Positions 32,611-44,251 of a DNA stretch of 64,000 bases are shown piece after piece (position 1 is the stretch's first letter; each line of letters starts with the position of its first letter). The position numbers and the translations under genes were made by a program. The DNA lies in assembly GCA_023935145.1 (NCBI GenBank), contig CM043699.1:132315536-132379535 (forward strand). The letters are read 5' to 3'. The notes under the pieces are model-generated. The model searched no databases. It worked only from the letters and a program-made list of their open reading frames with translations, and had not been told where the DNA came from. This DNA is from Bretschneidera sinensis (taxonomy: Eukaryota > Streptophyta > Magnoliopsida > Brassicales > Akaniaceae).

Positions 32611-35600
32611 TCAAAGTGGTAAAACACATGTCAACTTGAGTTTGTCAACTAACTCATCAAAGCGGCCAGATAACTGAGCTTTAATGAAGATATTAGCAAT
32701 CTGATTAGCAAAGCAAATAGAAACAATGCGAATGGTACCACGGTCGATGTGTTGACGAAAAAAATGACAATCATTCTCAATATATTTGGTCCGTTCATGA
32801 AAAACATCATTATGAGCAATAGCCATGGTACTTCAATTATCTCAATAAATAGTAGTTGCAGCAGAATGCGTAACACCCATATCATGTAGTAACCAATGAA
32901 GCTAGAGAAGTTTAGCAGCAGTATCAGCAATGACTTGATATTCTGACTCGGTATTGGATCTAGAAATAAGAGTTTGTTTCTTATTGCACTAGGAAATAAG
33001 TGAGTCACCCAAGAAGAAACAGAAACCAGTGGTAGAGCGTCGATCAGTAGGATCCCCAGACTAATTAGCATCATAATAGGCATGTAACTCAAGAAAAGAC
33101 TGTGAGGATAAATGGAAGGCATGAAACAAAGTACCTTTGACATACTGAAGGATGGGAAGAACAACAACAAAATAAGTGGTACGAGGTGTAAACATAAAGT
33201 GACTAACAATATGAACAGCATAAGCAAGATCAAGATGAGTCATAATGAGATAAACCAAGCTCCCAACCAACTGACGATAAAGTGTAATATCACTAAGAGG
33301 TTGACCATCAGTAGAAGTGAACTTGACATTGGCCTCGAGAGGAGTAGAGGCAACCTTTTTATCTGTCAAACCAGTTCTAGTAAGAATATCATAAGCATAC
33401 TTAGCTTAAGATAAATAATAACTAGTGGAATCAGATGATAGTTCAAGACCCAAAAAATAGCTAAGAGAACCCAAATCCTTCATTTTGAATTCTTAACTAC
33501 GAAAGGCTTTGAGCTCATAAATACCATGTATATCATCACTTGTCATGATCATATCATCAACATACAAGAGAAGAAAAATGTAACCTTATTCAGTTTTCTT
33601 GAGAAAAAAAAAGGGATGTGTCGTAGGGGCTTGAAGTGAAACCAAACTGGCTGAAAGTGGAGCAAAATTTTGCAAACCAAGCTTGTGGAGCTTGTTTAAG
33701 ACCATACAGAGCTCGTCGGATACGACACACTTTATTAGGTGGGTGATCATAACCAAAGGAGGGTTGCATGTAAACTTCTTCATCAAGATCACCATTGAGA
33801 AAGACATTTTTGACATTCATTTGAAACATATTCCATTTATGTACTGCAACAATAGCAAGCAAACTACGAACAAATGTAAGATGAGCAACATGAGCAAATG
33901 TTTCTTCATTATCAATACCATATTCTTGAGCATAGCCTTTAGCAACAAGACGAGCTTTGTAATGTTCCACATATCCATCGGAACGAGTTTTGATTTTATA
34001 GACTCAATTACAACCAATTGTAGTTTTACCAGAGGGTAGATCAACTAAGTCCCAAGTATGAGTTTTAGCAAATGTTTGAAGCTCGTCATTCATTGCTTGC
34101 TGCCAAAGAGGATCAGAACTGACTTCCTGATAGGATTGAGGTTCATATAAAGAGGCAATGGTATAAAAACAATGATAATAACGAAGATGAGTAGGTGGTT
34201 CACTTACCCGAGAAGAAAAACAACGAACAGTCGAGTCTAAAGACTTGGGAAGAGCTGGACTAGAACCATCAGAAGAAGCGGACTTTGTAGACTGAGCCAT
34301 AGTAATGTCAGAAGAAACCTGTGTAAGCTCAATTACAGTGTCAGAAACATTATCGTCAGGAAATAAGTCAATAGAAGAATCGAAAAAAAATAAAATAGAG
34401 CTACCGAGAGAGGATGAAAAAGAGGATAAGGAAGAAAACATTTTGTGTTCCCAAAAAACAACATGACAAGAAACACGAAGTCAGTTAGATATAGGATCCC
34501 AACATCTGTAACCTTTATGTTCAATGCTATAGCCTAGAAAATAACAAAGTCTAGCACGAGGTTCTAACTTGGTATGTTCATAGGGTTGAAGGAGAACAAA
34601 ACAGGCACAACTAAATACTTTAAGAAGCGTATAATTTGGGGAATACCAAAGAGGTGTTCATATAGAGATTGGTGTTTGGTGACAGGTGAAGCAATACGAT
34701 TAATGGGGTACACAGTAGTAAGAGCGGCTTCCCCCCAAAAACACTACAGACAAGAGGTAGAAATGACTAAGGCACATACAGTTTCAAGGATATGTCTATG
34801 TTTCCATTCAGATCACCTATTTTGTTGAAAAGTGAAAGGACATGAGCGATGAGGAAGGATACATTGGCTCTGGAGAAAGGCAAGAAAATCGGATTCCAAA
34901 TATTCGATGACATTGTTGGCACGAAACGTTTTAATGGAACAAGAAAATTGAGTCTTAACCATAGCAGCAAAGTTTTGATAAATCTGTGGTGATTCAGAGC
35001 AAGTGCGCATAAGATACAAACAGGTGTAGCGAGAAAAATCATCAACAAAAATGAAGTATTTTGATCCCCCCATTGTGGCATTAGGAGAAGGACCACAAAC
35101 ATTAGAATGAACTAAATCAAAAGAAGCATATGAAACTGAATTACTATTGTTAAAAGGTAAAGTAGCTTGTTTAGCAAGCTGACATGACAAAGAATCAAAA
35201 TTATCATTCTTAACAGAACTTAAAGAACTAGTAGAAAGTAACTAACGTAATCGACTAACAGAAGCATGACCCAAACACAAATTCCAAAGACTTAGAGGAG
35301 AAATATTTGATGTTGAAGCTGAAACAAAAATGCGAGGTGGAATATGAAGATTGATGAGCTTGAACAGGCGTCCCACTTTACAGTTTATCCCAAGAGTATA
35401 TCCCGTCTGAAGATCTTATACAACGCAAATTTGACCCACAAAAAAAATATGAAGGCCAATGTCACAGAGTTGTCCAACAGAAATAAGATTCAAAGAAAAC
35501 TTAGGAAGTAAATATGCATTAGGTAAGGAAAATGTGGGAGTGGAAATTTGACCAGTGTGATTGATATGCATAGACGACCCATTAGAAGTATAAATGATAA

Positions 35601-35702
35601 GGGCAGAGGAATAATATATTTTCGAAGAGAAAAGAGAAGAATCAGTAGTCATGTGATTACAACATGCATAATCAAAATACCAAGGGGAAGTACCTAGGTT
35701 GG
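32611..35702 (-). pseudogene. Broken pol of Copia A
   Basis: Minus-strand pieces in order: protease (from 35702 down to about 35416; WYFDYACCNHMTTDSSLFS), integrase (35190-34813; HSNVCGPSPNATMGG, FIFVDDFSRYTCLYL), linker (34441-34004), reverse transcriptase (33970-33590; QMNVKNVFLNGDLDEEVYM), RNase H (33369-32611; HNDVFHERTKYIEND). Stops and frameshifts divide the pieces. The wording is close to Copia F, so A and F belong to related lineages. The Gypsy insertion at 35708 cuts it off from its gag. Confidence 0.88.
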
Positions 35703-36469
35703 TAGACTGTAACGACCCATCTCGGGTTGGCCACCCCCGAGACGTGTCATTACTTTTTGAAATCCCAGCACGACACATATATGCAACAATATAAAAACAT
35801 CAACAGAAATTATATATATCTATACACCAATCCTCAAGCCCCAACAGGGGAGTTACATCATTCAGAGCCCAACTGAACATTATATACAACATATTATGCA
35901 TGAATATTTATAAATATTTTTTTTTCTTTCCATTAGTCTGAGAATGTGGACCACGTGGCTTACAGATAATGACTCAGTCTGAATATCATCTCACCAATCT
36001 ATCTGTTATACCTGTTACCTGAAGTTATTTAACAATGAGAGCTGAGTTTCATAAGCTCAGTGAATTAAATTTACTAGAAGTATTCAATTTTTAAAAATAG
36101 TTTTCCAATATTCATTCATATATAACTCATATAATTTGATAATAGCATTCTATTATCACTACTTATATTATAATCCTCATCCTTTATCAATCTCTTATTC
36201 TCATATATTTAATTATCTTGAGGTTATCAATTCTATCTCATCATTACCTCGTTATGAGGTTCACAACATATAATCAATCACTCAGACAATTCTCATCATA
36301 TCATATTTTTATATTTCTTTCTCATCAAATTTGTCTCTCTGTGAGACTCATTCATCTATCAATAAATTTACAATCAAGAATAACACTTTAGCATCTCAAG
36401 CAATAATAATCAACATTTAAAGCAAATGCAATGCATGAATTTAAATTATCAGATCATTTGGGAACGTCT

Positions 36470-36712
36470 TCCCACATGTTGACATGTTCTTAGACCGGCT
36501 GTCTTCCCGGTTCTTTTATTTTCATTTAGATCGACTGCCTTCCTGGTTCTTTTATTTTCATTTAGACCGACTACCTTCCCAGTTCTTTTATTTTCAACTA
36601 TACCAACTGTCACGGTTTCATTTAGACCGGCTGCCTTCCTAATTATTTTATTTTCAGTTCTACCGGTTGTCACAGTTTCATTTAAACCTGCTGCCTTCCC
36701 GGTTCTTTTATT
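36470..36712. repeat. Minisatellite in the Gypsy B LTR
   Basis: About five to six degenerate units of roughly 40 bp repeat the words TTTAGACCG(G/A)CTGCCTTCC and (C/G)GTTCTTTTATTTTCA. A frame of repeated NENKRT words on the minus strand is only a result of this repeat. The related solo LTR has a shorter version at about 48700-48870. Confidence 0.8.
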
Positions 36713-37260
36713 TCATGCATATGCATATGAACAATAATATAAAATCAGGCATACATTCAGACATTCAATTTAGCTATCCAGCTCTTTATTATTTTATCAT
36801 AATCATTAAATTATCTCTTCATAGTTCCTATTAAATTTTCAATCATTATTTCAATAATATTACTTATTATATAATAAAACCTTAACATATCAATTATTCT
36901 TATAATATTCATCAATCAACTTTCATATGTCACCCACTCATAGTTTAATAATTAATTCAAATATCATCACTTTATACTTCATATTTATCTCGATTACTAA
37001 AAGTAAATTTAACTCATCACATAGAACTTAGAGCTACCCGTGGATCACTTCCTTGTCTTTTCTACTCTTCTCAGCAATTTTCCCCGATTACTGATCGTAA
37101 ACACCTGACATAATATTTTAAAATTTTTAATTTATTCTTCCATAATTCATACTCTTTAAAAATCCCCCATTGAGTTTCAAGAAATTTTATGCATGCTAAA
37201 TTTCAAAAAATAAAATTCACATTATTACCTTTTGTTTTTCTTAGAGTTTTCATCGACTCT

Positions 37261-38684
37261 TGATTACACCCAACGTATAACGCGGTAATTGTAGTACAGC
37301 TTTGGAGTGTCGATTCCACAGGGAAACAAACTAATTACAAACGAAGGTGTAAACCTCAACACAAACGATAAAAGTTAAAGTGATAAAACCTGATTTGTTG
37401 ATTGTATAGAAATTGTGTAAATAATTGATGGATAGTATAATAAAGAAACAACAAGGTTTTGAAAATCCTCCCTAGGTTCGTTGCCCTAATCCTAACTTGA
37501 TTCAGTTGTTTTTATCTCGATTGCAAGTTTCACATCCCAAACAGGCAATCGGCAAATATTCAATTAAAGCACATTTATAAACCCTAATGTAATTGTTATG
37601 AAATCTTCTTTACTTTCTAGCACACATGACCTAACTTATAAATTATCAAGAGACGACGATATATCTAAACGACAATACCGTAGCAATGAAAAAATCTATA
37701 ATATAGATCTACCGGACTCAATCACACCCAAACAGGTACACATAGGAAAAGCATGACTGAACTTATATGGAAAAGAAGCATGCAATCACCGGAGTAATAA
37801 TAAATCTACTAATTAAATTAAGAATAAAACATAACAATGTTTAACGAAAATAATTCCACTACAACCGAATCAAATAAAGAAAAATAAGAACAACTACACC
37901 TAGGGATTCATCCCTTCGCCTTGCTTGGAGACTAGCCAGCCATGGGGCTCATGCTTCCTTGAGTTGCCTCTGGCCTCTCAACGATCATCCTCATCTTGCC
38001 TCCAAATTTATACTTTTGGATTCCTCCTAAAGGCCTTCTGGAGTCACTCTCTGATGATTTCAGATGAGCTCTGATCGATGCCTCAAAGCTGAAGTGGAGT
38101 AGGCCTTTTATAGGGAAATACCACGAGTGCAATGTGTTTCCAATCCGATGTAGGATGTGGGATTTAAGCCCAAAATCACGCTGAAATCCCGCACAGCCCG
38201 CACAGCCTGACCTTTGTCTACTTAAACTGCCATAACTTTCTCTAGAAAAATCCTTTTGACGAACCGTAAAATTATCCAGAAAACAGACTTCCAGATATTT
38301 CTAAGAATATATGGCTCATCTCCTGGTTCTTCTTGTATCAATACAGTTTAATTTTCAAAGATGATTGATCTGTACGGGCAATTCTGGCAATTTAGCGAAA
38401 CTCCTTTCCAGTGATGGCAATAGCTGTTGCTCTTTTAAGCCCTCCATCTTGTCCTTTCGGAAGCATTCATTCACTCCAGTATGCCTTGAGTCTTTGCACT
38501 TCAAGCAATGATAACTTTTCCTCCTCTTTTGAGCTTAAAGTACCTGAAAATGCACCGAAATAGATCAATGATCCAAGAATGATACTTTGGAGTTGTTAAC
38601 GTATAAAAGTGCAATTAAAATCTAGATCAACCCTAAAATGATAACAATTAAGTACTGTTAAGATGCATTTTATGACTCTCATCA
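37261..38684 (-). repeat. 3' LTR of element C
   Basis: Begins TGATTACACCC, ends CTCTCATCA. A polypurine tract (GTTGGGGGTTG on the minus strand) lies directly inside, at about 38685-38695. On the minus strand the LTR has a TATA box (CTATAAAAGG) at about 38104-38113, so a short frame that overlaps it (37932-38132) is probably not coding. Confidence 0.9.
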
Positions 38685-38695
38685 CAACCCCCAAC

Positions 38696-39442
38696 TAGCT
38701 TATTGCTAGTCTCTAGCAAATGAAGCGAAAATAAGAGATGAATTCTATGGTAGGAGTTAAAAACAAAGTAAAGCAATGCTAGCGTTGAACCAAGAGTAAT
38801 TCACTTTTTGTCTCAAAAATTGCACATAATATATGGCACATAGAATCGTTAAATTTCACCTAAGTCCAAAAGTAATAATCCAAACATCAATCTTAAAATC
38901 GTTATTGACTCTTAACATCCATCTTACCACAACCATTAATCCGAACACCCGGATGATTTTATGCATAACATTCATGAATACAAGTCTTGGCCTCTAAAAA
39001 CATAATAAATTGCGTGACATTAATCACAAAAATAAGCTCCATAGGCTCACTTTTCAAATCACTCTCCACTATTGTAGAAAAATCACATTACATTAGATCA
39101 AAAGGTCTTTAATAAGCTTGTAACGTTAGGCTAAGGTAAAGGTTAAGAAAGAACGGGAAGGATTCAACAAGTAGAAAAACTTAATCTCTTAGTTTCGAAC
39201 ACAACTCTTTAAGCACTGGATAACCTTACTTCAACATCCAACTCTTTCAACAATTTTTTATAAGAGCATATCTCTCAATAAATCACCACTTTTCTTTTCT
39301 TTTCTTCTTTCTTTGCCATAATTCACTTCTTTTTTTTCTTTTGTATTTTAGCATAAGACCATTCACCTCTTTTTTCAATTTTTTTTCTTTTTTTTTCCAC
39401 AACCCCCAACTTATCTTCTTTAATGTACCTAGGTTATGGTAG

Positions 39443-39516
<74 letters not shown>

Positions 39517-40380
39517 CATATTTCCACCCTTACTCCTTTTAAGTGCTTCTCACAACATGTGTATAACTAAGTTCTTTTAAAAGAAAGGTAAGGATAAAAT
39601 ATTTTTAGGCTCATAAAGGTGAGTAAATGGTTTAACGAAAGAAACAAGGCTCAATTTTTCTTTTCAAGAAAAATGCTCAAATAGGTGACTAGTGATAAAT
39701 ATAGCAATGGTAGGTTTGAAATGATCAAACGGTCCAAAAATGGCCTATATCATATCCTAAGTAATGTGCATTCTAGTAATTCGCCTAAAGTGATTATCAA
39801 GTAAGTTCTAGAGCTTGTCAAGACAGCAAAAGTATTCACAAAATAAGCACACATAAAAATTTTCTAAATGTTTAAGACTAATCATACAATCTTACCACAA
39901 GCTAGAGTCTCAAACCAATAAGATTTAACTCCTTCTAAATGCTATTTGCTATCTCAATTAAGTTTATATCATTGACATGTGAATTAACTCCAAGGCAACC
40001 ACAAAGCATGCTTAAAACAAAAAGAGAGGGAAAATGACACCAAGCAGTTCAATGGAAAAAGAAAAAAAATGTATGGAAATAAAGAATATAGAAACAAAGA
40101 GATGCGTTTCCTCCACCCCCAACTTAAAAATTGCATTGACCTCAATGTAAAAGAAAGAGTAAAGGAAACTCCCCTTATAGCCAAAGGTGCACAGAAGCTG
40201 AAAATTGTGCTCCACCATTTGAACTGCTTCGTATTTTTGTCCATGAAAAAGAAATACGAAAGTAAAACTGGAAAACAACAAGATAATAATAATAAACAAT
40301 AAAAATAATAAATATAAAAAAACAATAAAAATAAAAGGATACGTTGTAGGTTACCTCCCATAAGCGCTAGGTTTTACGTC
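38696..40380. other. Non-coding 3' internal part of element C
   Basis: No gene is seen between the gag frame and the 3' LTR. The sequence has poly-T and poly-A tracts and a (TA)n run of about 52 bp at 39448-39500. A minus-strand frame of 125 residues at 39984-40361 is hydrophobic and low in complexity, with no family I recognise. Pol genes would normally lie here. Confidence 0.6.
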
Positions 40381-40395
40381 TTCAGCCAGACGCTC

Positions 40396-42151
40396 TTATT
40401 CCCTCCTTGAAAAACATAGGTTGAATGCATCCGCCACTGCTTCATTGCCAAATTTGGTGCTTCTATGCTTTTGGGGGGCCTCAAGGATGTCATCAGTAAC
40501 ATCCACAAATTCTGGCTCGATGTATGCTTTGATGAAGCCATGGATGAGGGTGGACTCAAATGGATTAAAGTATTGGACCTTTTCCATGAATGAGTCAATC
40601 ATGTATGCTTGTGCTTGATGGCTTTCATCCACATCCTCTGATTTTTCCTTTGTTGGGATGTGTAATGACTTACCCCTCAATGTCTCAATGGCATTCACCT
40701 CCTTCAAATTCTTTTGTGCTAGGTGTTGACCATGGGATATGGACTGAGCTTGAGAAGGGAACTTACCTCGCTCAGTCACACTCAAGTAGCTCATCAACTT
40801 GGACACTTGGCTCTTTATCTCCTTATGTTCTTTAATAACCTGCGTAATCAAAGATTCAAGTCTTTGATTAGTCTTACCCTGTACCTCAATAAAAGCATAC
40901 AAAGTGTCTTCTAAATGACTTCTAGAAGATGAAGGTGCATGATATGGTGCAGAATATGAGCTAGGGGGTTGTGCAAGCTGCTGATTTTCAGATTTCCAAC
41001 TGAAGGTGGGGTTATCGCGCCATCCCGGATTATAGGTATTAGAGAATGGTGTAAAAGGCTTCGTGTACATGCCTAAGGTATTACATTGTTCCTCATACAT
41101 CCCTCTCATATCAATAAATGTGGGGCATTCTTGAGCGGGATGACCTACCCCGCCACACACAAAACATGGTTTCAAAGATTCGGCATGGTTAGCCAGGTGT
41201 GTTGGCTTTGAGCATTTAGTTTTTAATGCCTCTAGTTCTTTGGTGAGCATCTCGACCTTGGCCTTAAGGTTATCTTCTTCCCTAAGATGGTAAATTCCAC
41301 CACCATTTGAGTTCCCTATAGGTCGTGACGTATTTGTGCTTTCAGTAGCACTAGGTCCAGTCCTAGTGTGAGCTTTTTTCAGCAAGCTCATTGAGGTACT
41401 CTATGGCCTCATCAGGATCTTTGTCTAAAAACTCACCATTACACATCATCTCTACAAATTGACGCTCTCTATATGTAAGTCCCTCATAAAAATAGCTCAC
41501 TAAGCACCAACTCTCATACCCATGGCGAGGGCACATACTCAATAACTCTTTAAATCTCTCCCAAGACTGATACAAAGTCTCGCTGTCCTTTTGTGCAAAG
41601 GTGGAGATTTGCCTTTTTAAAGCATTGGCCTTATGTTGGGGAAAGTATTTATTAAAAAAAATCCAAGTCATTTCAGTCCACGACCCAATAGATTGTGGTC
41701 TAAGTGAATATAGCCAACTCTTAGCTCTATCCTTCAAAGCGAAAGGAAAGAACTTAAGCCTCACAATGTCATCGGTTTCATCTTGACTATGAAAAGTCGC
41801 GACTACTTCCTCAAATTCTTTAATGTGCACATATGGGTTTTCATTATCCAAGCCATGAAATGTAGGGAGTAAATGAATCATCCCTGGTTTAAGATCTAAT
41901 TGGCGAGTATTGGCTGGAAACATGATGCATGATGGTGTGGCTGTGTGTGTAGGGTGGAGGTAATCCTGAAGTGTCCTAGCAACATTCTCATTAAGGTTAT
42001 CGGCCATGTTAACAAAATCCTCTAAATTCTCACTTGGGTTTCCATTATTGGTTGATCTAGGCGAGATTTCACTATCAGACTCAGAATGAGAGGGTAATTC
42101 TAGTTCGGGTCCTCTAATGAATCTACCTCGCAAATCTCTCGGTCTAAGCAT
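40396..42151 (-). pseudogene. Gag of element C, frameshifted
   Basis: Piece 1 (42151-41363) has the Retrotrans_gag core: LRDYLHP-like TLQDYLHPTHTATPSC, then KPGMIHLLPTFHGL, LKFFPFALKDRAKSWLYSL, FFNKYFPQHKANALKRQIS, and MCNGEFLDKDPDEAIEYLNE. Piece 2 (41391-40396) continues with HTRTGPSATESTN, a coiled Leu/Lys/Glu stretch, and a CCHC knuckle (CFVCGGVGHPAQEC). The two frames overlap at 41363-41391, at a run of six T (41369-41375 region), where one base has been gained or lost. Apart from this the gag is long and well kept (about 590 residues in total). The wording is Athila-like. Confidence 0.85.
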
Positions 42152-42339
42152 GCACCAAATGAATCAAAGAGGAAATAAATAAAACAGAATAATAAATAAA
42201 TAAATAATCAGAAAATCAAAACTAAGGTAAAGGAACAATATTATCGTATTTACAAACTACTGAAAAGAAAAATATTTACAATTCTTCTACCGTCATGTCA
42301 AAAGTTGACAATCTTCCTTGTACTTAAGCACGTTTCCCC

Positions 42340-42357
42340 GGCAACGGCGCCAAAATT
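42340..42357 (-). other. Primer-binding site of element C (tRNA-Arg type)
   Basis: The minus strand reads TGGCGCCGTTGCCGGGGA a few bases inside the 5' LTR. This is the standard site of Athila and Tat/Ogre elements. Confidence 0.85.
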
Positions 42358-43772
42358 TGATTACGCCCAAAGTATAACGCGGTAATTTTAATACAGCTTT
42401 GGGGTGTCGATTCCACAGGGAAATAAACTAATTACAAACAAAGGTGTAAACCTCAACACAAACGATAAAAGTTAAAGTGATAAAACCTGATTTGTTGATT
42501 GTATAGAAATTGTGTAAATAATTGATGGATAGTATAATAAAGAAATAACAAGGTTCTGAAAATCCTCCCTAGGTTCGTTGCCCTAATCCTAACTTGATTC
42601 AGTCGTTTTTATCTCGATTGCAAGTTTCACATCCCAAACAGGCAATTGGCAAATATTCAATTAAAGCGCATTTATAAACCCTAATGTAATTGTTATGAAA
42701 TCTTCTTTACTTTCTAGCACACATGACCTAACTTATAAATTATCAAGAGACGACAATATATCTACACGACAATACCGCAGCAATGGAAAAATATATAAAA
42801 TAGATCTACCGGACTCAATCACACCCAAACAGGTACACATAAGAAAAGCATGACTGAACTTATATGGAAAAGAAGCATGCAATCACCGGAGTAATAATAA
42901 ATCTACTAATTAAATTAAGAATAAAACATAACAATGTTTAACGAAAATAATTCCACTACAACCGAATCAAATATAGAAAAATAAGAACAACTACACCTAG
43001 GGATTCATCCTTTCGCCTTGCTTGGAGACTAACCAGCCATGGGGCTCATGCTTCCTTGAGTTACCTCTGGCCTCTCAACGATCATCCTCAGCTTGTCTCC
43101 AAATTTATACTTTCGGATTGCTCCTAAAGGCCCTCTGGAGTCACTCTCTGATGATTTCAGATGAGCTCCGATCAATGTCTCAAAGTTGAAGTGGAGTAGG
43201 CCTTTTATAGGGAAATACCATGAGTGCAATGTGTTTCCAATCCGATGTGGGATGTGGGATTTAAGCCCAAAATCACGCTGAAATCCCGCACAGCCTGACC
43301 TTTGTCTACTTAAACTGCCATAACTTTCTCTAGAAAAATCCTTTTGACAAACCGTAAAATTCTCCAGAAAATAGACTTCTGGATCTTTCTAAACATATAT
43401 GGCTCATCTCCTGGTTCCTCTTGTATCAATACAGTTTAATTTTCAAAAATGATTGATCTATACGGGCAATTCTGGCAATTTAGTGAAACTCCTTTCCAGT
43501 GCAGGCAGTAGCTGTTGCTCTTTTAAGCCCTCGATCTTGTCCTTTCGGAAGCATTCCTTCACTCCAGTAAGCCTCGAGTCTTTGTGCTTCAAGCAATGAT
43601 AACTTTTCCTCCTCTTTTGTGCTTAAAGTACCTGAAAATACACCGAAATAGATCAATGATCCAAGAATGATACTTTAGAGTTGTTAACGTATAAAAGTGC
43701 AATTAAAACCTAGATCAACCCTAAAATGATAACAATTAAGTATTGTTAAGATGCATTTTATGACTCTCATCA
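42358..43772 (-). repeat. 5' LTR of element C
   Basis: Matches 37261-38684 with a modest number of substitutions and small indels, for example a CAGCCCGCA block kept only in the left copy near 38200. The element is thus older than Copia F. Confidence 0.9.
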
Positions 43773-44251
43773 ACTCTCTTTAAAATTCTCCCGTAAACCT
43801 CTTCAAAATTTTACTCTTTCAACATTTCTTTCAGTCCCCAAGTGTTTAAAAAAAGAGAAAAATTTGAATTAAAGAAAGAAGAAAACCAAACGGGATTTGG
43901 TAATACAAATGCAAAACCAAAAAAAAAAACTAAATATTATACCAAAAAGTAAAAACCGCCTGATTGTTTTTCTTCATATCTCTGTCACTTAGCTGTCTCA
44001 CATGCAAATATTGCATGTGTTACAGCCTACACCTAGACACCACCTTTTTTTTTTCTTTTTTTTTTCTTACCACGCATGGGCGCTTTCTTTTTCTTTTTAT
44101 TTTTCTTTGTAACTGCACCACCACACGTCCAATTTTTTTTCAAAAAATTATTTTATTCTATAATAAATCTTTCATGTATATATTATTTTATTTCCATGTA
44201 ATATCTATCAAATTACTTATTTACCCTTACTTTAAGAATATGAGTATTACA

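Larger units (their letters stand above)
37261..43772 (-). mobile_element. Gag-only Athila/Tat-like LTR element (C)
   Basis: LTRs at 37261-38684 and 42358-43772 (about 1.42 kb each, TG...CA) are flanked by a perfect ACTCT duplication (37256-37260 and 43773-43777). Directly inside the right LTR the minus strand reads TGGCGCCGTTGCCGGGGA, the tRNA-Arg type primer site of Athila and Tat/Ogre Gypsy lineages. The internal region is only 3.7 kb: it has gag but no protease, reverse transcriptase, RNase H or integrase. This matches the non-autonomous class known as TR-GAG. It would need Pol from a full-length relative. Confidence 0.9.
35708..44251 (-). repeat. 3' LTR of Gypsy B, interrupted by element C
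   Basis: The LTR is 35708-37260 plus 43778-44251, about 2.0 kb in all, split by element C with its ACTCT duplication. It holds a minisatellite at 36470-36712. Confidence 0.88.

Noticed and set aside
36449..36673. Frame with repeated NENKRTGK words in the Gypsy B LTR
   Set aside because: Product of the LTR minisatellite, with no counterpart of equal length in the solo LTR.
37932..38132. Frame starting MHSWYFPIKGLL, present in both LTRs of element C
   Set aside because: It overlaps the LTR's own TATA box (minus strand CTATAAAAGG) and is conserved only because the LTRs are copies of each other.
39283..39519. Lys/Tyr/Ile frame near 39.4 kb, and similar frames over (TA)n runs at 16290, 32154 and 55100
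   Set aside because: These are translations of microsatellites and poly-T tracts.
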